Below, in pieces: positions 10,853 through 25,524 of a stretch of DNA of 64,000 nucleotides (position 1 is its first letter; every line of letters begins with the position of its first letter). A model generated the notes under the pieces. That model worked only from the letters and a program-made list of their open reading frames with translations, was not told the DNA's origin and ran no database searches. The position numbers and the translations under genes were made by a program. Origin of the DNA: Bathynomus jamesi (taxonomy: Eukaryota; Arthropoda; Malacostraca; Isopoda; Cirolanidae); assembly GCA_023014485.1 (NCBI GenBank), contig JAJOZX010000087.1, forward strand, positions 1,621,501-1,685,500, read 5' to 3'.

Positions 10853-11208
10853 CAGTGGTTCCCAACCTTTTCACACCAAGGACCCCTTTTATTTTTTATT
10901 TTTTCCCACGGACCCCTGTTTTTGAAAGATTCCGTCTACCCAACAAACTGTTTTTATTAACTAATAATTAACTTTTTTTCACATTTTTCGCTATCAAATA
11001 AAAGACATATAACTGAGTATGCAATTAAAATACAGCGTATTAAAAAAGTATTAATAATTCTAGCCAAGAGCAAGGAAATTGAAATTTTAGCCTGAGCTAA
11101 ATTGTACGATTTCCATTGGAGCCTTTCGAAATATTGAAAGCTCACGGACCCCCAGTACTACCTTCGCGGACCCCCTGGGGTCCGGGGACCCCAGATTGGG
11201 AACCACTG
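10853..11208. mobile_element. Non-autonomous hAT-type element, 356 bp
   Basis: Ends are CAGTGGTTCCCAACCTTTT at left and ATTGGGAACCACTG at right, inverted, bounded by exact 8-bp duplications CTCTAGGG at 10,845-10,852 and 11,209-11,216. The body is non-coding. Confidence 0.85.
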
Positions 11209-11224
11209 CTCTAGGGTATATATA

Positions 11225-12316
<1,092 letters not shown>

Positions 12317-12544
12317 TGAAAAAGAAATGTACTTTTGCGAAATTAGCTGTAGATATGATAGTTATATTGTTATATGTTAAAATGTAAGTTGCCGCCTAAT
12401 TTTTACTACGAAAGAATCAGATGTTTAATTTAAATATTTAATAATACTACTACAGTACTTCAAGTTAAATTGCTATACTCAATGTTTAAAACATCGCTTT
12501 CAGCGTTTCAGTTGATGTATGTTGAAAAAGTTCCTCATATTTTC

Positions 12545-13275
12545 CTTCACTGTTGAGGTCCCTTGTCAGGCCTTCAGTTTGGGAACACTACATATTCTGC
12601 CTTTCTTATTGTCCAGCGATGTTTGGTTGGTAATTGGGTTTATTTTGAGGTTTGGTACCACTCGCTGATTTTTCTGCTGATCTTTGTATTGTCCGTAATA
12701 TTGTCTTTGGCTGCGCTGAGAGACACTGACTGAGGCGCATTGTGGTGGGATGGCGGGAGGGACCCGCGAATGTAAACACCAACAAATCACAGTTAACTCC
12801 ACGTCACGATCATGGATAAGTGCACAATGGTAACAATTAGTAAGTCATGTTAATTCAATTGACGACAGTGAATCACGGATAACTGCATGAATAAAATGTG
12901 TGTATACCTCGTTGCGTTTCCGTGCGTCGTTCTCTCTTCACATAAAGGTGAAGCTGGTGGTCCCTGCCTCTAGGACTGGCTTGGTGGAGGAGCGGGTTGT
13001 TCTTTTGCGCTCTCCACCGCACATAGCCAGGTACACCCTGCTCATCTGGCATAATATGCAGTCGATTTAATTTCCTTATTTCCACCATATCTCAAGAGCT
13101 GAAATTTCTCGGTGTTAAATGTCACATTGTTGTCTTCTGACCATTTGTATATTTTGTTAGTGTTCCTCTCTGGGTCGGTCTCTCTTCACACAAAGGTCAA
13201 GCTGGTGGTCCTGCCTCTAGGACTGGCTTGGTGGAGGAGCGAGTTGCTGCCATGCGCTCTCCACCGCACATAACC
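12545..13275 (-). pseudogene. LINE ORF2 C-terminal relics, two overlapping copies
   Basis: Minus-strand fragments match the C-terminal end of the LINE RT at 43.9-44.35 kb: the NPITNQTSLDNKKGRICSVP segment (12,566-12,680) and GVPGYVRWRAQ...LLHQA (about 12,960-13,050). A second partial copy of the latter lies at 13,165-13,275. Frames are broken. 12,680-12,800 instead matches 7,690-7,760 and 14,090-14,170 in the palindrome arms. Confidence 0.6.
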
Positions 13276-13276
13276 C

Positions 13277-13376
<100 letters not shown>

Positions 13377-13535
13377 TAGATAGATAAATGGATAGACAGG
13401 CAGATAGATAGATAGACACTTAGATGGCTAGATATAAGGGATACATTTAAGGTTAACTGTACGGAGAACACCATTTCTCCATTAAATATATACACATTAA
13501 ATAAATAGCGCAGTCCGGCACCTAATCTTGTAGTC

Positions 13536-13922
<387 letters not shown>

Positions 13923-14662
13923 TACTTTTCATTTTTTTACTATGCTGCCATAAAGCCTACCTTTTCCCTCACGGTTCTCACCCCTCGGCCCTCACCCCAT
14001 TAAAAATTCGAACGCCCCCTCTAATTTCAATTCCTGGCGAAACTATTGTTGTAACCGTCCCTCTGCTAACATTGTTGCTAATATTGTCTTTGGTATCGCT
14101 GAGAGACACTGACTGAGGCGCATTGTGGTGGGATGGCAGGGCGAACCGCGAATGTAAACACCGACAAATCATGGTTAACTCCATCAAAATCAATAACAGA
14201 CACACACACAGATTGGTGCCAATCAGCCAGAAAATGTTCAGTATATTTCCTTTATTGTTGTAAGATTTCAATTTAAGGATTAATCTTCTAAGCGGTACAG
14301 CGACTTCTAATTAAAGCCTGGAATACACTACTATATATATTTGAAGTTTATTTGGTATTGTAGGCAAAGTTATTTCATATATTTAATTGACCCCCCCGTC
14401 CCACATACATTAAGGAATAAAAGTTTAAGTCTTTGTTTCTAAGTCAATTAAACTTCAGTGGGTAACATCTCTCCAAATAATTAAAAATAATTAAATAGTA
14501 GCATACGTATAGGAAAAGCCCTAAACTCCGCCCCCTGTATGATTGATCAAAGGTCACGTGTCTCCTGCTACTATCTGGGCATATCTCTACCCTGTGTGCT
14601 CAGTTAACTGCTGCAAGCCCTGGGTCTCAGACGTGTATTTTCTCACGTAGACGAAAATAGTG

Positions 14663-14856
14663 ATGGCTACCTTTGATATTGCGTGTTCGACGTTTATGAA
14701 GTGGTATTCGGTAAAGACGGAAAATGTGGCATATACTGAAAGACGCTCTAGCACTTCCTCCTTTGCGACTTTATAGGCTACATTGAACCGTGCGAAGCTT
14801 GAGGAACAAGATGTTCAAATACTCTATGTGCATTCTGACGATAGTTATCCCGAAGT
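14663..14856 (+). pseudogene. Relic 5' end of Polinton accessory gene, right arm
   Basis: It starts ATGGCTACCTTT as at 56,701 and continues with alignable sequence to about codon 60, then diverges into AT-rich arm DNA. The upstream ACTCCGCCCC motif (about 14,526) and CTACTATCTGGG (about 14,568) are also found upstream of 56,701. It reads toward the right end of the palindromic element, as the intact gene reads toward the right end of the Polinton. Confidence 0.7.
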
Positions 14857-15164
14857 AATGTTGAAGAGAGAAATTATTAAGAGTAAATCATATTAAATCC
14901 ATTTATTAAATTGTAGAAGGTGCAATTAAATGAGTTCTACCATAAATTTTATTTTTTATACGCATAGAAAACGATATTTATCGGGCATGCCACAGGAATA
15001 CATTTAAGGTTAAAAATATCCGCGTTTGACACTCAATTTTGAACATTATATTCTTAAACAATAGAGGCTGAACAAGTGAAATGAATGTATTCGTTTAACT
15101 CTACGATGGAAAAGGACTTAATTGACCTTCATGTTAGTATACTCATGTTTTCAACTTGGTTGAG

Positions 15165-15201
<37 letters not shown>

Positions 15202-16187
15202 AACATTTCATAATTCTTTGTTGCTGGATAAGAGGCCCCAATCTTCTCCGTTTTTAAATGTGTTTGTAATAATACACTGTATTAGAATTCGAATCCTCAA
15301 GGCTGTTTAATTGGAGAATTGCACTGAAGAAAATTTACTTTAATTAATGAATAGTAAGATTTAATATGTTCCCAAAGCTGGTTTAAAATTACATTAAATA
15401 TAGTGCAGTAATGTTGAAGAGAGAAATTATTTAGAGTAAATCATATTAAATCCATTTATTGAATTGTAGAAGGTGCAATTAAGTAAGTTATACCATATAT
15501 TCAATTTTTTATAAATACACGTAGAAAACGATATTCATTGGGCATGTCCAACTAAAACTTAAAATCTAGTTATATTAATATTTTTTGTACCAAAGTGTAA
15601 GATACTCCGAAGAGTCTATACTTTTTAAAATAATTTTGCCTCATTATATTTGGACATCTTCACCAGTAAGATTTAATATGATCGTGAATGCCGGTTTTAA
15701 ATTATATTAAAAATAATGCAGCAATGTTGCGGCAGGGCTCAAGTAAAAGAGGAGAAATGAATAAGTTACCCATAATTTAATTTCTATTTTGTTTTAAAAA
15801 TCATATTAATGCTTTTTATGTTATAGTTTAAGGATAAAATTGTGTATTATGGCGAAAATTTGTTTCTGTATTAAATTTAGTTTATCTTACTCGATTTTTT
15901 GTTTAAAAGATCGCCTACCAAATGTCAAATTGGCCTCGTGGTATTATACCATGAGAAGCTCAATAGAAAAACTATTGGCGTTGCCCTTTTTGTTTCAGAC
16001 TTCGTCGGTCTACCTTTGCCTCCGTAAACGTATTTGTTTATGTTTAATATCTCTGTCTATTGGGTTGTATCGGTTACGTGGTGTTGATGGGATGAGCTCC
16101 TAAAAGTCTATACTTAGACGATTGGTGGTGATGTGGTGGGTTTTTGCGTATTGGTTGTGCTCATGTATATATTTTCATATTGGGGCT

Positions 16188-16227
<40 letters not shown>

Positions 16228-16421
16228 TTGTGTGTGTGTGTTTCTGTAATAATAGGGGCTCTATGGGCGTATAGTCGGGGAATGTATGTGCGTTTGTATG
16301 CGCTTTTAATTCTTTCGAATGTTATTAATATATATAGGTAATTTATGCCTTCTAAGCCAACTGGCGGATTAGGCCAAGTGTCAACTGGCTGATTAAGCCA
16401 ACTTGCGGATTTCGAGTTCTA

Positions 16422-17812
16422 CAGTGCCCGCGAAAAGTATCCGATCACCCTTGAAATTTGTATTTTTTACATAAAAAACAATGTTTAAATGTATACTAAC
16501 CTTATATTAGTATTTTGTCATCTGTCCTTTGGTTTGGATGACTTGTTCTAGACGTTTTGGCATGGATTTAATCAAGTTTTGACAAACTTCCACTGATATT
16601 TCCTTGCACCATACCTTTTTGATGGCCTCTTGTAATTTTTCGACTGAGCCAGTGTCGTGGCATTCAACCTTATTTTTTATTATTAGCCACAGATTTTCTA
16701 TCGGATTGAGATCTGGACTATTACCAGGCCAATCCAAAATATCAAATTTATTGTCAGTAATCCATTTTGTCACTATTTTGGCCTGTGACATGGTGCACCA
16801 TCATGCATGTATGTTTTTGTCCTTTGGATTGCCATGCCATTGGAAGTTTATCCTGTAGCATTCCTAAATACCGTGCACCATTCATAGTTGTGTTCTTCGC
16901 AAGAAAATATAAGTTTCCACGCCCATAGTAACCGAAACAACCCCAAACCATCACACTTGGAGGGTGTTTCATTGTCTTTAGAGTGTATTTAGGGTCCATC
17001 CTATTTGAGCCAATAGGCCGGCGAACCTTTTTTGGACAACTTCTGAATGTCAAAAATGTCGACTCATCGCTAAATAAAACCTTCTTCCAGTCATCAACAG
17101 TCCAATGAATGTATTTTTTACAAAATGCGACACGTTTTTTACGCATTTTTTCATTAATGAACGGTTTCTTAGCAGCATGGCGAGATGGTAATCCGAGTTC
17201 TTTTTGGAGCCGCTCCTGGATAGTTCGTTCAGAAACACCAGATAACAAATTATTCATATTAAATTTTATTTCTTTCGCAGTTATTGTTGGGTTTTTCAAT
17301 ACTAAACGTTTCATAAGTTTGTCTGTTCGCGAATTTGTTTTTCTCGGTCTGCCAGATCGTTTTTTAGGGACTGGCGTGGTTAGGCCACCATTGTTCTTAG
17401 CCCGTGAAACCCATAAATTAACGGTACTTTGGGATATGTTTAATTCCTTAGCTATCTGTCTCTGTGATCTCCCACATGCATGCAAAGCAACAATAGCACC
17501 TCGACAATCACTCTTAAGTTGTTTTTTAGCACAATTATATATAAATTTTATTTACACCACTTTCTGTAAAAAAAAAAAAATATCAAGAAATTTACACAAA
17601 CAGTGAAATCTGATAAATTTGAGACACAGCCACCCGCAACGAAGGCTACCAGAACACTAATTTGAGAATGCGTTGGATAGCTCTCATATCAGCGAGCAAC
17701 CTCAAAGTTACCAGATGTCGCTAGAACAAATAGAAAGTGAATTACGTGTCTCTGAATATCAAGGGAAAATATTGTATTTTCTTGAGTGATCGGATACTTT
17801 TCGCGGGCACTG
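16422..17812 (-). mobile_element. Tc1-type transposon, 1,391 bp
   Basis: TIRs CAGTGCCCGCGAAAAGTATC with exact inverse, flanked by TA at 16,420-16,421 and 17,813-17,814. A single minus-strand transposase gene occupies most of it. It interrupts the palindromic element's right arm cleanly. Confidence 0.9.
16507..17485 (-). pseudogene. Tc1 transposase with one frameshift
   Basis: An N-terminal HTH pair (CGRSQRQIAKELNISQSTV near residues 4-22; second helix region around SGVSERTIQERL) is joined by the GRPRKTNS AT-hook-like motif. The DDE core follows with VLFSDEST (first D) and WPGNSPDLNPIENLW (third residue block). The segment around the second aspartate is scrambled by a frame change near 16,770-16,790, after which the C-terminal 94 residues read on. 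Upstream in-frame codons reach a TAA near 17,555 without another ATG, so the true start may involve a small intron or is lost. Confidence 0.85.
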
Positions 17813-18143
17813 TAAGTCAAGTGTTGCTACCTTGAGTTCTCATTAAGCTTCTGCATCTCGCAGAAGCTGGATGGTCTCTTCCTCTCTCTCCTCCTGTCTC
17901 TCTCTTAGTTTAGCTATACCCCGTTGAGGGGTGAGGCCGTCCCAACTTCTCCCTTAAAGAGGTTTGGTGGACTCCTACAGCTTGCTGGGGAAGTTCCGCT
18001 CCCCCCCCCCTTTTTTTACCCTGGCGTTGACGCTGGGAGAGGGGGGTTGGCACCTTGCAACAAGGGCGGAAAGGGGAGAGCACTGGCACTCATATAATCA
18101 ACATTGCAATTGCATATGACTCCCATTTTGTGGCCATTCTACT

Positions 18144-20790
18144 GTTTGGATAATCGGGTTGGTTGATTTTTTAATTCTTTGCATTAGACTATTGAGCACG
18201 TCTTGTTACCTCCGGGAGGCTCGGGACATTGCGGGTAGAAAACATTTGCAAAGCTGAGCATCTCGGGGGTAATTTATGTAAGAGTTTAAAAGACCTGTTG
18301 TACAGCAAATTTAGAGTTCTGCCAGAACCTTTTTTATAATTCACCTAGAGTTGCTGTCCGTATATATTACTGCAGAAAGTACGAAAGAGATTCTTTAGCT
18401 TCACTTGTACAGAACCGAAAGTTCCTTATAGTCATATTCGCTTAAGCACAAAGACTTCGAGATTGTTTTCTTATATCCGAGTCATCACTCAAAGAGCTGG
18501 TAATAGTTTGACCCAAATACTTAAATTCTTGTACTTCCTCAATTACTTCACCTTTCATTTTAAACATAATGTCAGCTGGCTGATTATACTGTAGCTTTTA
18601 GGATGAAATTGCATAACCTTAGTTTTTGTAACATTAAAAAGAATATCATGTTTCTCCCTTTAACAGAGGGACTTATTAACACCATATCATTGGCATAAAC
18701 TAAGTTATTTATCCTTGTGTTATCTATACAACATCCCACTGTTGCCTCATTAAGTGAAGCAATTAATCCGTCAATATACACATTAAACAGCATAGGGGAG
18801 AGGAAGGAGCCTTGTCTCACCCCGCAAGAGGAGCCAAAACATTCGGATAGAACATTGCCCCACCTAACGGTAAAAGATTGGTGGGAATACCAAAATTTCA
18901 ATAAATTTAATATGCACATGGGAACCACCCTGTCCTCTAGTTTTTAAATAAAATATTGTGGTTCACCCTATCATATGCCTTACTTATATCTAGGAAACAG
19001 CTATAAATAGTTGAATTACTATCAATATATTTAGAAACTGTTTCTTTACGTACATTGATACACAGGTCAGTTGAGTGATACCTTTTAAAACCAAACTGAT
19101 TAGGAGATGTCTATAGGTAATCATTCAATCGGAGTAGCAAGAGTTTTTCTAGTAGTTTCGAGAAGCAGGAAGCGACAGCAATGGGCCTGTAATTATTGCT
19201 GGACAGAATGTCTCCAAACTTTTTTTTGACCATGGGCAAGATATATACCATCATGAACTCTGCAGGGATATGGCTATGAGCAAGCATGGCTGATAAGACA
19301 ATGATATATGCAGACATACTACGTCAGTAACATATTTTAAGTGCTCATTCGATAAGTCATCTACCCCTGACGCAGAACCAGTCTTTAACTCTTTAATTAA
19401 CCGCTTTACTTCAGGAACTGATATCAAAGTATTTTCCCTTGTCCCTCCCACAGGCGTTCCACTGCAATCTATCTTAAGATTATCCCTACTCACACTGTTA
19501 AGAATGTTAAAGTAGTGGTTTTTCCACAGCTTTGCAATTTCATCCTCCCCCGACACCCCATCGATTGTCGGAGGGAGGACACTTTTGACAACCGTTTGAT
19601 TCTTAAATTTCCAAAAAATTTTATTAGCGTTATTTATGTGAGCTTCACAGGGCTTTTCATGCTCGAATAGACTCTTCTTCCTGTTTACATCGCCTGATGG
19701 CCGCCTTATACTGGCCCCTACTTCTACACATATTCATGTATACTGGTCCTAATTTGGGTCTACCATGAATGCACCACAAATCATAGGCGTCTTTCGATTA
19801 CCTCTTCAGAGAGGCAATAAAATCATTTCATCCAGGAATAATCTTAGAATGATAATTGTAAGATTTAATCAGGGTGCTTCCTGCTTCTCTTAACAGGGAT
19901 ACTATCTTACTATAATACCTATCTATGAGTTTACAGTAAGAATCATTTGAGCAAAGATTATTACAGGCAAGATGCAAAATTTCTAAATTATTAAAGAGGT
20001 GACCTGTTCTGTCTTTGTATTCCATTCTCTGTTGCATATTAACATTAGACCAATCGACCAATTATTCTTACCTATTGAATTCTTGTTATGTCATGTTGCG
20101 CATAAAGTGGTAAAATTAAATAATAGTTCTAATGGTCTATGATCAGAACGGAGGAAATCATGCAGAATATGAACTCCAACAATTCGATCCTTCATATTAT
20201 TACTAGTGAGACAATGATCAATCCACCTGCTGGTACCACTCATATCACTAACGTATGTAAAATTACCACTGGTTACCCCTAATACATCTACATCACTTAT
20301 ACTTAATTTGGCCGACTCGCACATGTTGCCCAATTCTACAAAGAATTCCGAGTTCACATGCGCGTTAAAGTCCCCCATTATTATACAGTGAAAATATTTG
20401 GGGTTATCTGATAATGACTTCATTTTATACAGCAAATCAATGTACTCATCTAGATTACTGCCGTTGTTGTATGGTAAATAGCAGTCTACAATTAATATGC
20501 AATCATTGTTCATTTGTAATTCAATGCCGAATAACCTTACATTATCGCTTGTTAAAAATTTTATGTTTTGACAAATTTTTCTTTATTAAGAAAGCAACAC
20601 CACCAAAAGGCCTACCGTACATTAATTCATCTGACAAGTCTGCTGCTGATGACGCATGGTACATAAAGTCATCATGGATGGTGAGAGGAATTTTAGCTCT
20701 TGCTTAGGTAGCCAGTGCTCTTGCAGGAGTATCAAATCTGCACTGTCACAGATTTTATGAGCATCTACAATTGAATATTACAATTGAATA
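18144..20790 (-). mobile_element. Degraded APE-type LINE, body
   Basis: Minus-strand fragments in LINE order. The endonuclease (20,513-20,091) shows IIMGDFNAH and SDHRPLE. The RT follows in pieces at 19,556-19,251 (SGVDDLSNEHL), 19,317-19,111 (NNYRPIAVASCFSKLLEK) and 18,928-18,584 (GVRQGSFLSPMLFNVYID, then YANDM in place of the catalytic YADDM). A C-terminal remnant runs to the junction at 18,144. Many frameshifts, a stop-riddled connection and the lost catalytic aspartate show that it is dead. It seems to resume at 671 on the far side of the palindromic element. Confidence 0.75.
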
Positions 20791-20940
20791 TTGACATTAG
20801 ACCAATCGACGCGATTATTTTTACCTATTGAATTCTTGCTATGTCGTGTTGCGCATAAATTAGTAAAATTAATTAATAGTTCTAATGGTCTATGATCAGA
20901 AAGGAGGAAATCATGCAGAATATGAACGCTAACAATTACA
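20790..20940 (-). repeat. Partial duplication of LINE endonuclease region
   Basis: Repeats 20,035-20,190 in the same orientation with a few changes (shared TGGTCTATGATCAGAA and AATCATGCAGAATATGAAC). Confidence 0.7.
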
Positions 20941-21097
20941 CTTTATATGTAATTTGTGAATTATAGCCAATACACTAGCATTTATAGCATTTGGTTGCCC
21001 AACTAAAAAGATATCCTCAAACAACCACAATAACTGCACTGATAAATGCGGTTGCGGACAACCGCTACATCACTAATATATATATATATATATATAC

Positions 21098-21148
21098 GGG
21101 TCCAAGGATCTGAGCTTACATCTCTCATTAGTAAATAAATAAATAAAC
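21098..21148. repeat. Left copy of a 50-bp inverted repeat flanking the CR1 LINE
   Basis: CGGGTCCAAGGATCTGAGCT and following bases recur, inverted, at 26,365-26,415. The outside flanks are (TA)n at left and unrelated DNA at right. Confidence 0.8.
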
Positions 21149-21226
21149 AGTCTTTCCTCGATGTGATCAGTCTTTCCTCGATGTGATCAGTCTTTCCTTG
21201 GATGTGATCAGTCTTTCCTTGTGAAC
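21149..21226. repeat. Short tandem repeat, four 20-bp units
   Basis: Four near-identical copies of a unit containing CAGTCTTTCCTCGATGTGAT, at the 5' side of the LINE; possibly part of its 5' UTR. Confidence 0.8.
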
Positions 21227-21745
21227 AGACGTGTTTTATCGAATGTCCAATGTTATCAATTGAATAAGTGGTTTTCGTTGAAGTGTTTTAAAAAAAATAG
21301 TGTTTGGTGCATTCATAACTAAATTACTTCGTGCTACTAATCATTCATTAACGAATATATTTCATTTATTGACGTTATTCAGTACTATATTATTTGATCA
21401 AACCAAGGCTACTGCACGTGGCTTGCCTTTTTGTTTTTCAAATCTATCAGAAAACGTGTAGACATAAGGTTCATTTTTCCTTCCTACGAGAGGTCAGGTA
21501 GAGTGCGGTCACACACCGTGTGAAAAAAAGGAAAAAGTCGGGTCGAATCGCCAACAGATAAGTATTATAAATACTCTTCTTTTACAGATCTTTTGTCGGA
21601 AGCTTAATTCTATATTCATTTAGTATAAATTTGTTACGAGAACCTGTTTCTGCGTTTCAAAAACGCGGTAGACCTACGTTGTAATTTATTAATTTCCAAA
21701 CGCTCGTTTTGTTTTTTGTTTTTTGTTGTTTAACTAATTAAAAGC

Positions 21746-22680
21746 ATGGCACCCCCGTCAAGTACTTGCAGTCGCTGTGAAGGGAAATTTGCCGCTTACG
21801 CGTTTACAATGGCTAATAATAATGAACAGTTAGTTTGCAGGTGGTGCTCAAGCATGGAAGTGTTGAGGAACGAGTTAGAACGTGAGAAGGAGGCCAGAGA
21901 AAGGCTTGAAGAAAGGGTGATGCTCCTGACGGCAAAATTAGAATCCCTTGAGACTCCAGTTACGACCCCTCCTGCCTCAGTTTCTACTAATAATATAAAT
22001 AGTATTAATAGCCCTCTCTCTTCCCCTAGTTCCCAACCCTTTGTTCGAGTGCGTAATGGAGCCCATTGAGAAAACCTAAGACATGTCTACCAGTAATAAC
22101 AAACAATAAGTTTTCTGTTTTAGGTTTCGATGATGCTGATGAACCTGAAATACGACTCGTTGGCGATTCCATTGTTCGAGGGCAGCTCGAGGAATTCTGT
22201 GGGAGAAACCCTCGTCGTAGGCGCCGTTACTGCTACCCTGGTGCAAGGGTGGAGGATATAACTAATAGTGTTGACCAATTTACAGACGGTACCTCCGAGG
22301 ACACAACGTATGCTATTCATGTCGGTACTAATAACGTTTTAAATTCTAGATCGGAAGAACTGCTGGCTAAGTACAGGGACTTACTAGAGCGATTAAAGGA
22401 AAAAACTAATAAGATTGTTTTAACAGGTATACTTCCTCGAATTATCCAACGTAACGATTTCTATAGCAAGGGAACCTATATTAACAATAACCTAAAATCT
22501 CTTTGCCATGAGGAAGGAGTGCATTTTGCGAATTTTTGGAACAGTTTCTACGGCAGGAGGGACTTGTTCCTCGGAGATGGACTTCATCTTAATGACGTTG
22601 GAGCTGCGCGTTTAGGAAGACTATTACATAATACTGTCTCTTCTTTTCAGGCTGCCGTAACTCGAACGGTCCCAGCGTAA
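21746..22680 (+). pseudogene. CR1 LINE ORF1: zinc-finger/coiled-coil and SGNH esterase, one frameshift
   Basis: The first part (21,746-22,069) begins with a CxxC...CxxC pair (CSRCEGKF near residue 8, CRWCSS near 32) and a charged coiled-coil (ELEREKEARERLEERV). After a frame change near 22,066 the second part (to 22,680) is an SGNH-hydrolase-like domain: GDSIVRG with the block I serine, HVGTNN (block III), and DGLHLN with Asp and His. Esterase domains of this kind are known in CR1 ORF1 proteins and are thought to help nucleic-acid or membrane interaction. ORF2 follows after a 50-bp gap. Confidence 0.8.
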
Positions 22681-22730
22681 ATTCCACAAATTTCCCCTGC
22701 GCTCGCGAAGGTGTCGCAATTACAAACAAT

Positions 22731-25524
22731 TTGAAGGTTCTATCCTTAAATGCTCGTAGCCTACGAAATAAAAGAAACGAATTTTTTTCTTTAATTGCTT
22801 GTAAAGACTATGATATAATTGCGATAAATGAATCGTGGCTTAGCACTGAAACTCGTGACTTTGTAGGGGAGTATCAAATTAAAGGTTATAGACTTTTTGT
22901 TAAAAACAGAATAGGTAGGCGAGGAGGCGGTGTTATGTTGTATATCAAAGATAATATTGCGAACGTTATAGAAGTAAGGCACACAATTCCAGAACCGATA
23001 GATTCGACTATAGCAGAACTTAAATTGAACGAATTCAAACTTCTTGTTGCGGTTATATATAGGCCCCCTAATCAAACAGCTGATACGGACGAAGCGTTAT
23101 ATCGTGAACTAAAGAGAATAATCGGTAGTGAGCAGGCTTTAGTTTTGGGTGACTTTAATTGCGCCAACGTGAATTACGATACAATGCAGGGAGACGCGGA
23201 AGGTAATCGTTTAGTTAATTTTCTCGAGGATAGCTTTCTTATTCAAAAGGTTGGGGAACCTACGAGGTTGGACAGTATTTTAGATTTAGTAATAACTACA
23301 GATGATAGGCTAATTACTGATCTTCAAGTAATAGAACCGTTAAGCAATAGCGATCACAATATGGTAGAGTTTGTCCTCTCAGTAAGTCACTTGAAACCAG
23401 TTAACTCGACTAAAATTCCTAACTTCCAGCACGCAGACTTTAGTAAATTTCGAAATAAATTGTCACACGTCAATTGGGAAAACGTAATGGGGAACTCCAA
23501 CGCAAAACTAATGTGGGAATCGTTCGAAAGAGTATTTAGGACTATAAATGAGGAATGTGTACTGTACAAAATTAAGCGTGCGAAAGTAAACAACAAGCCC
23601 TTGTGGTTTACTTCTAGAGTAGGAGACATTATAAAGAGTAGAGATAGGGCTTGTAGGCTACATAAGTGCGATAAAGACAATTTGTGGTTACGAAACAACT
23701 ACATATCTCTAAGGCGTGAAGCGAAAAGTGTAATAAACACGTCCAAGCGCGAATTTGAAATCTCCATAGCTCGTGACGGTAAAGAAAACCCCAAGCGATT
23801 CTTTCAATACGTCAATAATAGAAATCCAGTAAAAAGTCTCTTGCGGCCTTTGAAAAATGTAAACGGAGATCTAGTTTCTGAAAACAAGGAAATCGCTACC
23901 TTGCTAAACGAATTTTTTACGTCAGTTTTTACTATAGAAGATGTAACGAATATCCCTACGGTCATAGACATAATACCTTTTGATAATGGTAATATTTTCG
24001 ATAATATCGTGGTTAGTGAAGGGGAGGTAATGCGCTATATTGGTAAAATGAAAACGCGTAAATCACCGGGGCCGGATTCCATATATCCCATACAACTAAA
24101 AGAATTAAAAGATAGCATTGTTGTGCCGCTAACAAAGATTTTTAATGCGTCTATTTCTGAGGGGTGCGTACCAGATAATTTCAAGTTAGCAAACGTAACA
24201 CCTATCTTTAAGAAAGGCGATAAAGGTGCGGCGGGAAATTATAGGCCAATCAGTTTAACGTCTGTTGTAGGTAAGCTACTGGAATCAATAATTAGGGATC
24301 GTATAGTCGAACACTTAGAATTGCATAACTTGGTTAGAAATACGCAGCACGGTTTTAGGTGAAACAGATCTTCCTTAACTAATCTTTTAGAATTTTTCCA
24401 AAGCGTGGTTGACATTTGCGATAGACATCGGGCGGTTGATGTAGTGTATTTAGATTTTCAAAAAGCGTTTGACACCGTGCCGCACAAAAGACTCATTGAA
24501 AAAACTAAGGCTCATGGAATCAGGGGTGTAGTAATAAATTGGCTAGACGAGTGGTTGCGAGGTAGGAAACAGAGGGTGGTCGTTGATGGAGCGAAGTCGT
24601 GTTGGGCTAATGTAGCGAGTGGCGTTCCTCAGGGTTCTGTATTGGGCCCCTTGCTTTTTCTTATATATATTAACGATTTAGATGTCGGCCTAGTCAGTAC
24701 AGTTTCAAAGTTTGCGGATGACACGAAGCTGGGTGGTAGGGCGATTAATGACGAAGATAGAGGTAAAATCAAGGAAGATCTGAATAAAATCGTTGATTGG
24801 TCAGTCACATGGCAAATGAGATTTAACGTTGATAAGTGCAAAATTTTGCATATAGGTTCGCGTAACGGTAATTTTGTGTATAGTATGTTAGGGAAAGATT
24901 TAACAAACGTAGAGCAGGAAAAAGATTCAGGAGTTATAGTCACTGGTGATTTAAAAGTAGCGAAACAAAGTACAGCAGCGGTCAATAAGGCGAACAAAGT
25001 GTTAGGTTTTTTTTATAGCTCGAAATTTTGAGTACAAATCGCGCGATATTATAGTTCCTCTTAATAAGTCATTAGTTAGACCCCATTTCGAGTACGCGGT
25101 CCAATTTTGGAATCCGCATATGCGCAAAGATATAGACAAAATCGAAAGAGTTCAAAGACGAACAACAAAGATGATTCTGTCGCTTAAGTCAAAGTCGTAC
25201 GAGGATAGTCTTAAGGAGTTAAAATTGACTACTCTCGAGACTAGGAGGCTAAGGGGTGATCTAATCCAGGTTTTCAAAATTATGAATGGGTTCGATAACG
25301 TAGATAGAGATAGCTTTTTCGAAATATCTCAATATAATAGGACTAGAAATAACGGGTGTAAGTTGACAAGTAGAAGGTTCGAGACAGCAGTTGCCAAAAA
25401 CTTTTTTGCGCATAGAATAGTAAATAGCTGGAATAGTTTGCCGGTGGAAGTAATTAGTAGTACGTCTATAAACATGTTTAAAATTCGATTAGACGCATAT
25501 GTTGATAGAAAGGGTATAGTTTAA
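22731..25524 (+). pseudogene. CR1 LINE ORF2: AP-like endonuclease and reverse transcriptase
   Basis: The endonuclease (about residues 1-230) shows SLNARSLRNK, INESWL, VLGDFNC and SDHNMVEF. The RT follows with KSPGPDSIYP, NYRPISLTS, YLDFQKAFDTVPH, SGVPQGSVLGPLLFLIYIND and the catalytic FADDT. A single in-frame TGA at 24,360-24,362 follows HGFR, and the frame continues unchanged beyond it. A second break, a frameshift, lies near 25,010-25,030 at an 8-T run; the C-terminal part then reads to 25,524. The start at 22,731 gives a normal length. As read it is inactive, but only by two small lesions. Confidence 0.85.

Larger units (their letters stand above)
16240..18143. repeat. Right terminal arm of the palindromic element, split by a Tc1
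   Basis: 16,240-16,421 and 17,813-18,143 together form the inverse of 672-1,175, ending in CCATTCTACT. The break contains the Tc1 element with its TA duplication, proving that the arm existed before that insertion. Confidence 0.7.

Noticed and set aside
16604..17606. Plus-strand frames opposite the Tc1 transposase
   Set aside because: Antisense shadows; the minus strand carries the recognisable HTH and DDE motifs.
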